A program made the position numbers and the translations under genes. The notes under the pieces were generated by a model, which was not told where the DNA came from, ran no database searches, and was given only the letters and a program-made list of their open reading frames with translations. This document shows positions 1 through 14,500 of a stretch of 64,000 nucleotides of DNA, piece after piece. The stretch is from Apostichopus japonicus (lineage: Eukaryota; Echinodermata; Holothuroidea; Aspidochirotida; Stichopodidae): the NCBI RefSeq assembly GCF_037975245.1, contig NC_092568.1:28859501-28923500 (forward strand), read 5' to 3'. The number at the start of each line of letters is the position of its first letter. Positions within the stretch are counted from its first letter, which is position 1.

Positions 1-227
1 TGTTTTTAGGCCACTGCATTTCTGGCTGTATTACAAAATATGAAAGTTTATATTGTCCATCAGTTAAGTTCGTCAAATGTATTAAAGTCCAGACATTGGA
101 CAATAAACAAGAATCATCCTACTGGAAAACTTGTAAAAGAGCACTATGTTTGTCTTTCTGATATATTATGTAAAAGAACATGTAAAAGAATTTAAACAGG
201 AAACAAAATCTGCTGATAATGATATCA

Positions 228-532
228 TAAGATCAGGGCGTAGCCAGTATGTAGCACGATAGTTTCATTCAACACTCTACCCGCCGAAAAAGACTATAGG
301 ATCCGATCTTGTCAGTTTTTTAACATGTAGTTTAGAACCCGTTTACGCAGATAATATTTCAGTTGAGAAAACACTTGAGAAATTTGCATCAGATGGCAAT
401 CGTCGGATAGCTCTCGCCTTCTCTTATTAGGCTAACTTAAACATTTACTAACTACAGTTGTATCAAAGACATTTCTGGACTATCTTTGCATCTACAAGTA
501 TCAGAAGTTGAAAAGTAAGACTACTCTGTACA
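228..532. repeat. Repeat fragment, second copy at about 688-1240
   Basis: Starts CAGGGCGTAGCCAGTATGTA and contains ACCCGCCGAAAAAGACTA and CTACAAGTATCAGAAGTTG. The same blocks in the same order recur within the adjacent element at about 688-1240, there with extra sequence between them. Confidence 0.75.
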
Positions 533-540
533 TGTACCTT

Positions 541-1426
541 CAAGGGTGGCGGAACCGGGGGGCACAGGGGGCAAGTGCCCCCCCCACTTTTCCTCAGGTT
601 AAAAATGTGCCCTTTTTCTAAATAAAACTTGTACTATTAGGTCAGCGATATTTCAGTAAGAGATCTAATCCTAATTTAGAACTATCAGGGGCGTAGCCAG
701 TATGTAGCACTGTAGGCCCGGGCCTACACTTTTTTTGGCCAAGTTATCTTTTTTTATTAAAGCACCCATAATTCAAATCCATAAGCTTGCTGGATGAGTT
801 TAAGAGTCTAGACAGAAAAACTATTGAAATGAACGTAGCAAGATTATGGCTAAATTAGGTGACCTATTCTTCTGTCATCTAGGCTGTCATTCATATCGCG
901 TGTGGTTTCATTCAATACTCTACCCGCCGAAAAAGACTAGGATACGATCTTGTCAGTTTTTTAACATCTACTTAAGAACCCGTTTACGCAGATAAAATTT
1001 CAGTTGAGAACATTCCACAGTCAAATAAGCCTATCGTTGATTAACAGACTTTATATGTATAGAGCTGCAGCACTTTGTTGCCTGTTGTTGTCACGATCGG
1101 CGTTCCAAGTTCCAAAACAGCCTTTTCGATAAACATTTACTAGCTACAGTTTTATTAAAGACAATTACTGGCTATGGTTGTATGAAAGACATTTCTGGCC
1201 TATCTTTGTATCTACAAGTATCAGAAGTTGAAAAGTAAGACTACTACGACGGGGGGGGGGGGGGGGGGGGAGCGTTGATGGAGTGATGTGTATATGCAAA
1301 TAAGATAATACAATCAGATTTATAAAGGGTACTAAATATCAGGCTGCATCAGTCCAATCGAATTTCTGCAAAGTGCCCTTTGACGTCGGTGCCCCCCCCA
1401 GATTAAAAGTGCTTCCGCCGCCCTTG
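541..1426. mobile_element. hAT-like MITE with 8-bp TSD
   Basis: Ends are CAAGGGTGGCGGAA and its inverted complement with one mismatch (TTCCGCCGCCCTTG). It is flanked by the perfect 8-bp direct repeat TGTACCTT (533-540 and 1427-1434). The 886-bp interior has no transposase ORF and carries a copy of sequence also found at 228-532. Short CA..TG ends and an 8-bp TSD are typical of hAT non-autonomous elements. Confidence 0.8.
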
Positions 1427-1519
1427 TGTACCTTGCTAATTTTAATACATTATGTATTATTGAATTACGTACTATTTTAACTCGTTTGTTTTTTGGGTTT
1501 AAAAGTGATATTGAATGAG

Positions 1520-1735
1520 GTTTCTCAAGTTAGCAAGAGGCCAGGGAACCAGAATGAACATTCGGGAAGGGCTGTTTCCTGCCATCTGGGGGGTTTGTAA
1601 AACCAAAAATTTTCTTGTACGCTCCGCGCCAACCGATGGTGGCGCTCCGCTCAGATAGTCCTGCCTACAACTTTGAAAATCCATATCAATCGCAAAAATT
1701 GCTTCCCCCCTTTCAAATTCCTGGCTACGTCGCTG
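1520..1735. repeat. Fragment of GTAGCCAGG-TIR element family
   Basis: Contains the family's internal block CCAACCGATGGTGGCGCTCC and ends CCTGGCTACGTCGCTG, matching the right half of the elements at 33741-34445 and 39546-39839. No left end or TSD was found. Confidence 0.6.
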
Positions 1736-2374
1736 CATTGGTATACAATCATATAAACCAGTGGCACCCAACCTGCTCGAAATCGCTACCCCAAAATGCC
1801 CCCCCCCTCCCTGCCCAATTAATACCCTATCATTGTAAAATGTTCATTTAACAAGGTTGGAATAGGTTAACTTTATTTCCTTGTGTAGTAGTGTATTAGA
1901 TATTAGGTGTTTGTACCATGTAGTACATCATAAACTGTTACAATACTTTTTTCTTGTCTGTCAGCAACAGTGCCATTTCCCCCCCCCCCTCCTCCTCCCC
2001 CCAGAAAATTGGTTCTTGATTCCTAATTTAAACTAAATGAAACAATACTTGGGATCAACCATCTACTGAGAACCGAATATTTCAGTTGTCGGAAGAGTAA
2101 CCCTGATGTTATGGGTTTGAAAATCATTCTACTTTGAACTCTACGTTGAACTTTCTTTGCTTTTCAAGTTTCTTTACAATTTTGCTGTCATTTTTATGTC
2201 TTAAATTTACTTAGAAAACTTACTTGCAACATGTAACCTGTTTAGGCCTACCCTGTATGCAAATATAATGTAAGTAGATTTTTGGATAAAATGTAACAAC
2301 AAAGGAATTAAAATTTCTGTAAGTTATGTTTAATGTATAACATTAAGAATTTTTGGCTAAAATGTTCTTTTCAG

Positions 2375-2568
2375 AATCAAAAACCTGTCTTCACATCCTA
2401 GTCCACTGTGAGGAGAAAACCAAGGGGACGAAGGAAGCCGAACTATCATCAGTATTAGAGGCATTCCTATCGTACAAACCTAACGTAAACGCACCAAGTG
2501 TTCCTTTAAGGAGAACACCTCTCATAGAAGCAATCAAAGAGAAGAAGCATCACATAGTGGACATTTTG
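2375..2568 (+). CDS. PARP gene exon 1 of window (ankyrin repeat)
   Basis: Follows a TTTTCAG acceptor and ends at a GTATGT donor. It enters with two bases of a split codon and ends in phase 0. It encodes an ankyrin repeat with RRTPLIEAIKEKKHHIVDIL. The donor lies 20 bp before the 25-bp tandem array. Confidence 0.85.
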
Positions 2569-5500
2569 GTATGTAAGCTCAAATTCTAAAAGGGCAAGGC
2601 TGGTTAAATTCTACATGGGCAAGGCTGGTTAAATTCTCCATGGGCAAGGCTGCTTAAATTATCCATGGGCAAGGCTGGTTAAATTCTCCATGGGCAAGGC
2701 TGGTTAAATTCTACACAGGCAAGGCTGGTTAAATTCTCCATGGGCAAGGCTGGTTAAATTCTACATGGGCAAGGCTGGTTAAATTCTACATGGGCAAGGC
2801 TGGTTTAATTCTCCATGGGCAAGGCTGGATAACTTCTCCATGGGCAAGGCTGGTTAACTTCTCCAAGGGCAAGGCTTGTTAACTTCTCCATGGGCAAGGC
2901 TGGTTAACTTCTCCAAGGGCAAGACTGGTAAACTCTCCATGGGCAAGGCTGGTTAACTTCTCCATGGGCAAGGCTGGTTAACTTCTCCAAGAGCTAGGCT
3001 GGTTAACTTCTCCAGGGGCAAGGCTGGTTAAATTCTCCATGGGCAAGGCTGGTTAAATTCTCCATGAGCAAGGCTGGTTAACTTCTCCATGGGCAAGGCT
3101 GGTTAAATTTTCCAAGGGCAAGGCTGGTTAAACTCTCCATGGGCAAGGCTGGTTAAATTCTGCATGGGCAAGGCTGGTTAAATTCTCCATGAGCAAGGCT
3201 GGTTTATGAGGGTTGTCCAGCAACCCGAGGTGACTATTTTCTGTGTCAGAAACAAAGGCCTGACCTTGTGTATGTGCACTCTAGATAACACTCATTTTAC
3301 AGTAATGCTGTTGGACTACCAACTTTTGCTTTTCTGGCATTCAGAAAAAGAAAGTTGATGATGTCCGAGCAATCAATGAGAGGAAGCAAATACCACAAAA
3401 TAGATCTTTTGGTTTGTTGGAGTAAGGTTCTTGCACTTATAGCTCCATTCATCCAATGTTCATCCAATGTTCATCCAGTAGTCAAGAAGAGTTCTAGTCT
3501 AGTTGGACAACCAAAACCATAAAATGTCCGAGGTGCAACGAATCGTTACAACCTAAGCAAGGACATTTTGTAGCCGGCCTTGGTGTTTATGTTGGTATGG
3601 TTAACCTGATGAAGTTTTTTTTTTTTAATTTTTCTGATTGCAGCTGGAAGCAGGGGCAGATGTCAATTTTATGTCACCTCTTATACTGGCTGCACAGTTG
3701 AGTAGAAATTATTTTCTGTATTAAGTATTATAAGAAAATGACCTAATTATGAAATGCCAAAAGTTGATTGTTGTAATATTTACATTGGGAATCTTATCAT
3801 GCCAACTTCTCAATCAATTAAATAGTATTATTATTATGATTTGTTATTATTATGATTATTATAATTATGATTATTATAATTAATTAAATATAAAACTCTT
3901 CAAATAATTAAATAGTATATTAATGTACTTGATTGAATTCTCTCTGTTTTCAATCTCATTGTTTATATCCACTATGAGGTAAAATTTCTTTTTTAATAAT
4001 TTGATATGGCTCTATAATTAAAACATTTTGAGTATTTTGCTGTTATAGGATGACAAAAAAGATAAACATCAGAATTAAATGAGAACAATTTTTAATTTAG
4101 GTGATATCTTAATTTCCACTTTTGGTTTTCAAAAGAGTCACCATGTAAAAATCTCCAGAATGCTGAAGATAATTTTTTAAGATTTTTTAATCTTAACAAG
4201 ACATCAGCTCTTCTTCTCCGATATAGGGAAATACTCTTCTTAAAGATTTCAGTTGAATTGGTTTTATATTCTCGGGAGATCAAGAAGTAAAGAATGTAAA
4301 ATGAACTTGTCTTTTTATTTTGTCAGGTTAAGTGAGCTTTCTTTGGTGACAAAACTGGTGAAGAAGGGAGCTAATGTAAAGTGTCAAGATTTAACCTCCA
4401 AAGATGGGCCGTTGCATTTTATTGCATCTTCTTCCTGTGGTAAGACATTATCAAAGTGCTTTGTAAGCCTCTCAAACCAGGATGACCGACGGTGTCGGTA
4501 TTTTCTTGACATGGTGGTAGATGCCAAGTCATGGCAGTATAAAGATTAATTATTATTTTATTCAAATTCAGGATTTCATGTGGCATGTTGCTTATTGTGT
4601 TCGATAGTGAAACAAACGTTGTTGTCGCCAAGGATTTTCGTTACATTTCTTCGTCAACTTTGCATCAACTTCATCACTGACTTTTTTCAGATCCGAGAGA
4701 AATCTGTGCTACACTGAAGGTTCTTCTGGATGCTGGAGCAGATATGAATGGCAAGAATGTTCAGCAGAGGACGCCTCTTCACCTGGCTGTAAACGTACAC
4801 TCGGGCAAGGCAGACAGCAGTTCGCAAGTGGTTGAGTTTCTCCTAGATCACGGCGCCGATCCGTTCGCCCAGGACAACACCGGATCTATCCCCCTGCACA
4901 TCGCTTTCTCCAAGTACCCAAACTTGTAAGTAACTTGAAGCTGTGCCGAGTTGAATTGCAAATTGAATATGTCACAATCTGGGGCAACAAGATATATGTT
5001 AAAATGGATAATGAAGCCATTGAAAAGATTTCTCTCTGCTTTATTTATTCCACCAAAGTGACTGACAGATATACAGACAGACAGACATAATGAAGTTAAG
5101 TGTGCAATTGAAAGGTCTGTACGATGGAAGATATCAAACGATGCACTTTGGCAAATTGGTGGGACACAAAACTTTGTGTATTGGGTTAAAAGAGTTAATG
5201 ACTTTGTGAAAAGGAACAGTCAAACATGTAGATCTTTTAGTTCTAAGGAGGGACATGTATTTATATGTTATTATTGTATATTTTGGTTAGGAAGATACAA
5301 AACAAATGTAACATTAATGAACTGACATTCTGAGTGATATTTTTTTTCTGTATTTAGGGGTTGGGGGGGGGGTGTGTGTGGGAGGAGAGGCAACTTCACA
5401 GCTTTCAGCAATGTCATGAAATATTTGCCAAATCTACTTTATGCTAAGCAATATGCCATTACCTCTTGTTATCCAAACCACTAGAAAAGTGTTTCACTGC

Positions 5501-8500
5501 TTGGGTTGGCAATTTTCACACTTTTTTGTGACACTTATTCGTGACACTTTGTCGTGACACTTGTTTTTGAAAATTTTCCTGAAGAATGTTTTCACACATT
5601 TTGACAAGCCTTGATTATGACTTCACAAAAACAAAAATGTACATAATTTACTAACTTTGCCACCTTATACCAGATGAATCCCAGACTTACGTTGCCTGCT
5701 CTATTTTCAGTCACAGTGATAACAAAGCTGCAGTGGATCCAATTGAAGTCGTCTGTGCGCTTACAGCTGCAATGAAGAACAGGAAAATAGACACCCCCGA
5801 CAATAACGGAAATACACCGCTTCATCGAGCCGCTCAGCACGGGGCTACGATCTCATGCATGCACCTGATTAAGGTATGATAGCGGCCATGATAACTCTCT
5901 GGAAGCCTAACTAGCAAACAAATATCTTCTATTCTCATATACTATTGGCGGTCAGAAAACGATGACAAAAGGATGTTGTCTTCCGGCAACTCCTTCTCTC
6001 GCCATTCATTCTCCCACTTTCTTCCTTACCATTCTTATCTATTACATGAATAACAAAGATGATTACCTTTATTAGTTTTGGATCCACTTAATAGAGATGA
6101 GAACCTCTTTTCTTAGTTTGGATCTATTTCATGAATAAAAGACATAAGTAATTTTCTTAGTTTTGTATCCAACATCATGAATCAAAGACATAAGTTCCTT
6201 TCTTAGTTTTGCAGCTATTAAACATTTTACCGTACCTCAAGAGTTGTTCTTTATAGTAAAGAATGTATATGAGGTCGTTGAGCTGTTTTTCACAAAAGTT
6301 TGAAGGCCATTTTGAGATTCAAGTCAAATTTCTTTGACATGCATCATTTACAAACCAAGAAGTAACAGAAATAAGTAAGACAAAGAGGTAATTATGAGGT
6401 ATTACGGACACTACAAAAAACAACATGGTCTTGCAAAGCTATGGAACGTCGACAACAACAACAAAGAAGTTCAAACTGAAAAAAAATTATCACAATGTCA
6501 AACGAAAAGCTAAATGTTGAGAAATTAAGGTAAATTGTCAATATGTGTGAATAAGTTGTGGTAAATCAAACTCTTTTTGATATAGATACCACACAATCTA
6601 TTCGACTAGCAGCCTGATAAAAATTAATACTTTGCAATTACGTATCTTTCCATCTTCTTCAGCGAGTGCCAAACATCAATGCCAAGAATATCCTTAACAA
6701 CACACCGTTAAACTTGGCTGTATCCATGAAGCAAGAGGGGTATGTATATAGTTGTTTTTTTCTTTTTCTGATTTCAATGTGGGTTCCACATGGGGCTGTT
6801 TCTAACCATGTGTTTTGCTTTATCCTTTAGCAAAGCTTGTAAGCTGATAAGAAAATGCTGAGTCATTAAAATTCAATGAGTGAAAAAGTTTACTTTTACT
6901 GGCCCCAAAAAATTGTTTTTCACAGCACGACCATCGCGCTACTACAGAATGACAACGTAGATGTCACTAACCCTCTCAAGGTCAGAGCCAGGAAGTACGC
7001 AGAGTGGGAGCACAAGATTGAGAAATTCAATAAGTACTGGCACTGGGAGCTAATGAAACCCTGGCCACCGTTGAAAACATTCAATTTTTCCTTGATCAGC
7101 CAAGTCGTCCAGCGGCAATGGCACGGTGTCCTGTTTCTGTTAATGGACCACTTGGAAAGAGCTGGACTCTCCAAGACTGCTGTGGTCGAGGTACATTTAT
7201 TGCAAACATTTTTCCGTCAGATGTCACAGTGGTATTATTATTTTGTGTATGTTTTGTTTGTTTTGTGTTATTGTATTGTGTACAGGTGGTATACACACGG
7301 CAATCAGAGAGCCTGACTGTTGCCACAAAAGACGCAAACTCGCATGATATGAATATTAGATACTGTTTTGAGAGAGTTATCAAATAAATGTATTTTTACT
7401 CTCCTTTTCAAATGATTGAAAACAGGCCGCTATCGATGAGAGTCGCTTCCAACTGGCCCTGAGCCTCTTGTCGAAGATCAAGGCAAATAAAGACGTCGAA
7501 GCAGTCAATGCTCAGGGACAAAACCTTCTGCACATCCTCACGTATATCATGCCGACAAAGACAACGCCATTACACCTCGAGGTAGGTGTTAGCATAGGTG
7601 ACGGCTGATCATTATAGCGTGCAGTCAATCAGTCCGGTGGTGGTAATCTCTACAAAATAAGAACCCAAGCCTAGTAAACAGACGAGAACAGAAAGCATTT
7701 TGACATCGTTCTTACCTTCTACTCGAATACCCGAGCCATGTAAACAAACGAGAACCGAAATAATTCTGTCGTTCTAACCTTCCACTCGAATACTCACTGA
7801 GGGTCTCTACTTCATTTTCCTTACCAACCCCCCCCCCCCCTCCCTCCAGTATTAATATGTGATAGAAGTAACTGAAATCTTGATTTCAAAGATATCTTAT
7901 ATATTTGTACTATTTAATCATGACTTCTAATTAATTGCTACTGAATTTTTCTTTCCACTTGTTAGACTAGACAAAGCGAGAGTTACGTCTACGGTAAACC
8001 TCTACGATGTGAAAAGAAAACTCTGTTTTCTTGTTGTTGTAAAAATATATTCACAATAACTCCAGAAGCCACTTTAAGAGATGATTAAGTTAACACTGAG
8101 TTGCTTATTTACTGACACAGGTTGGAAATGAATTACTAAGGAGAGGTGTTGGTCTTGGACTGGATAAGCATCAATGCTCACCTCTAACTTATGCTGCTCT
8201 AGACCAATCGGCAGAATTTTGTAAGATGCTTATAGGTGAGTGCCATCCTCCTCGCTGATTTTTTTTTTTTAATTAAACTGAATGAGACTACCGAAGCATC
8301 ACAACAGACCACTTTAAATGTTTAGTATGTGGTCAATCATGGAATTTGGATTTTAACTTCATTTCTTGAGTTTTATAAAAAAAAATTCTTGGGTATTTAT
8401 CGAGGCTATCATCATGTCAGACGAGTCATACAATTTATAGATACATTTTGCATGCCTTTTAATTGAAAGCTCCTGGAATATCTGAGAGCATACCGACTGT

Positions 8501-11500
8501 CGTTGAGGACTTGCTTAAAGCGATTGGCAATTATACAAACACTGAAGTTGACAAAGCGTCCACATCGAGGAAATCGCTAAAAACAAATTTGTAAACTCTT
8601 CACCCGAAAAGTCTTTCACTCACAAACAGATGCATAGGCTGTTCAAGAGTGTTGTTCTGGTTGTTACTTAATCATCGTTAGGTCATGAAGAAGCAAGTCT
8701 TGTTTGTGTTTTGTTGTGTGGTAGTGCCATTTTGTTGAAGCTTAGGTCATGTTCAGAACAATAGATCACTGATAAGTGAAGGTTTAATTAAATGCAAAGT
8801 TATCATTATAGTATTTTTACTCTGGACATTTCATCATTAAGAGAGAACTTGTTGTATATTCTAGACCACAGGAGAGAAGAATGTTTACAACTACTGAGGA
8901 GCACCGATGTCAAAGGTCGCTCTCCCTTGGCTGCAGTGTTTTGGAGACTGGACAATGATATGCAGCAATTAGAGGGAACGCTAAAGTAAGTCTTGGTTTG
9001 TACTCTGTAACACTTGAAAGTCTTGGTTTGTACTCTGTAACACTCTTGGATTGTACTCTGTAACACTCTTGGATTGTACTCTGTAACACTCTTGGATTGT
9101 ACTCTGTAACACTCTTGGATTGTACTCTGTAACACTCTTGGATTGTACTCTGTAACACTCTTGGATTGTACTCTGTAACACTCTTGGATTGTACTCTGTA
9201 ACACTCTTGGATTGTACTCTGTAACACTCTTGGATTGTACTCTGTAACACTCTTGGATTGTACTCTGTAACACACTTGGATTGTACTCTGTAACACTTGA
9301 AAGACTTGGTTTGTACTCTGTAGCACTTGAAAGTCTTGGTTTGTACTCTGTAACACTTGAAAGTCTTGGTTTTTACTCTGCAGCACTTGAAAGTAATGTG
9401 CAGACCTGTTTAGAAGGATTTACTCTGCCAGGTAATTAGTTGAGAGACAGAGTAGCATCAGATATTGATTACATCTAAAGTTTACTGATGATAATATTAA
9501 TTAAACATTGAAATTATACAATACAATAAGTACACCCCACCTCCCCCCCCTCCATCCCCTTGCTTTTCCAGGTTGCTCTCTCCTAGCTATACTGTTGTAA
9601 CAAAGTTGTTTAACTTCTTGTGTGAAGATCGTCGACTGATGTCCAGATAGATACATGACATGCAATTAGACTGGTTTATGTATTGTTAGTAAGATGACAT
9701 ACGTAATTAGCAAACTAATATCAATATCATAATCAGCATTTTACTGAAGTACCTGACAGTACCACAGATGTATTAAGTAATTCAACAACTGAAGTCTACA
9801 TGGAAAAAATGGAAGGAAAAGAAGTTTGAACCATTCATGTCGGGAACACAGGCACCAATAAATCTGAGGTCACTGGCCATGAATCCTGTTCTGGCTGATA
9901 ATTTATTTTCTCTTCCAAACTTTTCAGGGATGTGAAACAACAGTCTCCTCATCACACCCATCATTATTGCTTTCTTGTTATTTTTGATGTAGATTTCTTT
10001 TGGAATGTGGTGTGACCTTGGATCAAAATATGCCTCTGCCCCGAAGAGACCTGATACTTCAGGAGCCAGAAATGGATCCAGATGACTTCTATTTATTCTG
10101 GGATGGACCCATCGGCCAGTTCAGCCCTCTGATCGGGGCCATCCTGGCCAGGGATAAATCAATGGTCAAGCTCCTCCTGGACCTCGGGGCTGACCCCAAC
10201 TTTGCAGATCCGGACAAGGTCACTCCTCTTATGCATGCCGTCAAAATGGTACGTAGTTTTAAGATGTAATTGAGTAATTTACTATTTTCTAGTCAAGAGC
10301 GTGCTTCCAAATGGACTCATTAGTTGACGTAGAAATACTGTTGATGGATCCAAGCAAAAACAGGTGCTCTAGTACACTGTGTGACAATATGGCCTGGTAA
10401 ATAAGACTTGATACCACCGTTGGAAGAGGACATTGAAGACTTAAGTTCCTTAAAGCTGGCAAAGTTGTGTTGAGGTTTGACTAATTAGTTTTAGATATAA
10501 ATTATTCTGACCAAGTCATGTAATTATTCAAACATATCTCAATACTGCTCAGTCAAAGTATGAGATGTGTGCAGACTTTAGCTACCACCATTTAGCCGAC
10601 CCTAATTAGCAAATAATAGACCACTTTAAAGCCAACACCGATTTCTTTCTTTGCAAAACCCAATGCAATTTATGACTAATTTTCATTTTCCCAGGAGCAA
10701 ATTTTGTGGACTTCAATAACAGGTTATGTTTTTGGGTGCCTAACCTTTCTGCTAGTGCTAGAGTGTGGTATCACCAATAATTCATGTTTTAAATTGTTTT
10801 TTTTTAAATATTGAATGTAACCCTCCCCTTCCCTCCTTCTCTTCTCTTCCTCCTTCCCTCCTTCTCACCTCCTCACTTCTTCCTCCTTCTCCTCCTTTCT
10901 CTCCTCCTTCCTTTCCACTTCCCCTTCAACCCAATGTAAGAACAGTGGATAAATCTGTTTATTCTTGTGATTACCAGTAAGAACATACAGTACCTTGTAA
11001 ATTTCTCTATCCTTTTTATCCACATCAATTCTTGAGTTTCTGTTTCCTTTGTTTGTATTAGAATGATCTTGGAATCATCAAGCTCTTATTCGGTCTGCAT
11101 GAGAAGGATGAGCCGATACCAGCGAAGAGGAAGGAAACCAAAGTATCCCCCAAGCCAGAGATGAGTGAGTGATATTGTCCATTTTCATCTTAATGAAAAT
11201 GAGAAAAGCCTAAACTTTTAGGGGGAGGGGGGTGGGGAACCCAAAATGTCCCCCATGCCAGTTATGAGTGAGTACGTTTTCATCTTAAATGAAGATGAAC
11301 ATGAGAAAAGCCTAAACCATTCAGGGGGAGGTGGAGGGTGGTTGGGGGGGGGGGAGACCTGAAGTTTTCCTCTAATCCAGAGACATGTAGGTACCTTTTA
11401 TTATTGTTCATCTCTTAATGGAACGGTAGGATGAGCCTTGACCATTCAAGAAGAGGGAACCAAAAGTATCCCCTTAGATCAGTAAGCAGCTATTGCGTTG

Positions 11501-14500
11501 TTCATCTTAAATGACAGAAATGTTCTTTCTCGTTATTTGTGGATTGGATGGCAGCTGGAGATCAATTCGTGATATAAACAGTTCTCTTTGAAAAGAAACA
11601 ATAAAATAGGGAATGCCATTTCGATGGAAAGTATTCATCGATATCTGCAATTCCATGTATGAATTTTCTGGTACCTGTGGACTAAAAGATATTTAAGTAA
11701 CAAAAACATTTATATTCCAAAACCCGGAATACTATGAATTTGTGCTCTTTTCGGTGCTGGTTTGATTGCTTTTCTTGCAATTTTTTCTCTGACAACCTTT
11801 CCTTAAATTCTTCAGAAACCGCATCAGGAGGTAATTCTGTCGATAGGTCAGAAGAGGGCGCTACAGAGAAGATGGATGTGGACGGGGAGTTGTGTAAGTG
11901 GTGGAGCTGTAATATTTACCGCTATCAATTATTTCTGAGCATTGTTTTTCCCTCATAGTTTCAATTATATTTAACAGTTCAATAGTTTTATGTTTTCTAT
12001 TTCGTTCTTTCGTTATCTCGATAAGTTTGTACGCTCTGTTTACTTATTCTTTTCCTTATTTGTTTTTATGTTAAAAACTTACCCAAGCTGATTCAAATCA
12101 AACTCTTTTATTGTAATTTTCTGTTTGCTTAAAGAGAAAAAAAAACACTCCCGTTTTTTGTTTGTTTGGTGAAGTATCAACTTAGATAAATATTGCCAAT
12201 AGAGAAGAAATGATCATTTGCTGGGCAAAATTTTACAATTATTTAAAAAAAATTGGTTACCAGTAGTTGGTCAAACATTTAATTCTGTTTGCTTATGATA
12301 TTCAATCCTTGGTGTTTGGTTTGATTTTGAAAAAGAAATTTTGACCTGACTGAAGGATGTCCAGTGTTAGTAAGCAATAGTTTTAGTTTAGCAGTTTGTA
12401 AGACAAGTTTAGTTCATGTGGTAAATATGGTAAAATTTGAACAGTATCTCTCATACAAGGAAGACCCACATGAATCTTGCTTATGATTTGTCTTTAGGTA
12501 TTGCATTTATAATCTGCTTAATTAGTGTCAAATGATCTCTTAATTACCTTTCTCTCTCTTCTCCACAGACGATGATTTCCCACAAAAGATTGCCGTGACT
12601 GCCGTAGACAAGTACGGCCGATGCGCCGTCCATTACATGGTCAACACTTGCAAATACGGTACTTACGAGAATGAGGAGATCCTTGCATTCTTCGCCAAGT
12701 GTAAAGTTCCTCTGGACTCGAAGGATTCCAGTGGAAAGACTGTGTTAGACTATGCCAAAGAGTTACATCTCGAGAAGCTGTTGAAGGGCTTGCATAAGGT
12801 GCTGAATATTTCAGGAGAGGTGAGAGCTATACGTAGACCTTAAAAAGTAGATATCTGGGGTGTGACTCAGCTTCTAGAAGCAACTCATAATACTGTCTGA
12901 GTTTGAAAACAATATTCTTGAAGTTTATTTGAGGGCAACATGGGTCAAAGTTCTTAGAAGCTTGTAAAAACTATTATTCAAATACTGAGCCTTGTTTTGT
13001 AAGGGTATACTAGGTATGTAGGCCCATCTTGCTGAGTACAGAAACCAATTGTTTTTGTGGAAGTTGAAGAACGTTTCAGGTCATCAGAGGTCAAAGTCTT
13101 AAAACCTTGTAAACACAATCACTCCCTAAGTAAAACGCTGATGAAAGTTGTACGTAGCGTAGAGAGCAACTGTATATGAGTACTAACACCCTGCAGGCTG
13201 TTAGCAAAGGTCAAAGTTGATTTGGGTTCATCAGAGGTCAAAGTCATAAGATCCTAATAATATGGTAACTAAACATGTAAACCTTGAAGGATCATTAATA
13301 CTATAGTTATAACCCGTAACGCAAGAGCGTGTAGTAGTACTATTGTGGTATTCTGATCCAATATTGGGCTTGTTGTTTCTTGTCGTTAGGTACCACTTCC
13401 ACTGGTACCAGTCCATCAGGAAGTAGAGCCTCCTACTCATAGGTTTGACATTAAAGCAGATGCTGGTAAGATGTTGGAGAGGTTAAAAGCTCAGGAGGTT
13501 GGTGATTCAGCATTACCATCAGCCAGTGGCAGAGAAGCAGAGGTGGACCCTGATTCAGGATGCACTGAGGGAAGGTAAGTCTAATGTTTTGAAGAGGGAA
13601 TGTAGTATTTTACGTACGCCGTTGCGATGGATTTAAGGTTCCAATTTTGAGTAGTTTTCACCGGTTTAATATTTTCTTCTTTGGTTTTAAATGATTTTTT
13701 CCACACACGAAAAGGTATCATTAAGAATGACTAAAACTTAAAAACGGTACCCGTTTTGTGCGTTTTCGATTCGGGTACCTGAATGTTCGGTCGGGGACCC
13801 GGGAACCCGACTCAGGCCTAGTGGTGCTTAAATGTAAATACCACCAACCAACCAGTAACCTGTTATGATCACACACTCTCATCTCATCTGGTTTGAGGTA
13901 ATGCAATGTACAAATGAGAGAATAAGAAAGCAAAAGTCAACATCATCATGAGAGAACAGCTTCATCTCTATTGGTTACAGAGAAAAAAGAAAAAAAATTA
14001 TGTCTGTTAAACTGTATCTATAATATATCAAGATTTTTTTTGTTTTTTGTTTGTTTTTCCGTTTGCTTTGAAGTGAGGTTTTGAAGGACAAGGAACAAAA
14101 CATTCCATACAGTGTTTATCTGACTGTAGTTGATGTAAAACAAGGAACATACGGCATGAACCTCTACTACAAAATGCAGGTTAGTTTCTAGACATTCCAT
14201 ATCGCATGAAATAATCTTGATGTTAAAAGTTTCTAGACATTCGGTCGGCCGAGTTTTTTATTATTCTGAGGCTATTGTTCACAGGTTTAGACTATCGCAT
14301 CTAGCCGTGTGAGCATTTCTCCTCCAATTACATTTGACATATCATTAACATCGCATAATAGCAATCGTTATTAAAAGATAACAGCTCACTTTAAAGTAGA
14401 AATTTGGACCTGGATTAATAAATGTTGACTTCACTTTTTAAAACTGGTGAAGACTTTAGGGACACAGCAATGTTTAGTCTGGACTTAAAATCATCAGCGA

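Larger units (their letters stand above)
1..2374. other. Noncoding: upstream intron or flank of PARP gene, repeat-filled
   Basis: No coding exon was recognised. Most of it is mobile-element DNA (entries at 228-532, 541-1426 and 1520-1735); 1740-2360 is AT-rich with C-runs and no evident function. Because the first exon enters in mid-codon, this is most likely an intron of the PARP gene. Confidence 0.6.

Noticed and set aside
6876-7316. 146-codon ORF taken as a complete gene
   Set aside because: Only its middle (6926-7190) is an exon of the PARP gene; both ends are intron read-through.
8806-9386. Three overlapping minus-strand ORFs of 89-158 codons with a repeating VTEYNPRVLQSTIQ pattern
   Set aside because: They are translations of the 23-bp minisatellite, whose length is not a multiple of three and so opens all frames of one strand; no start context or domain.
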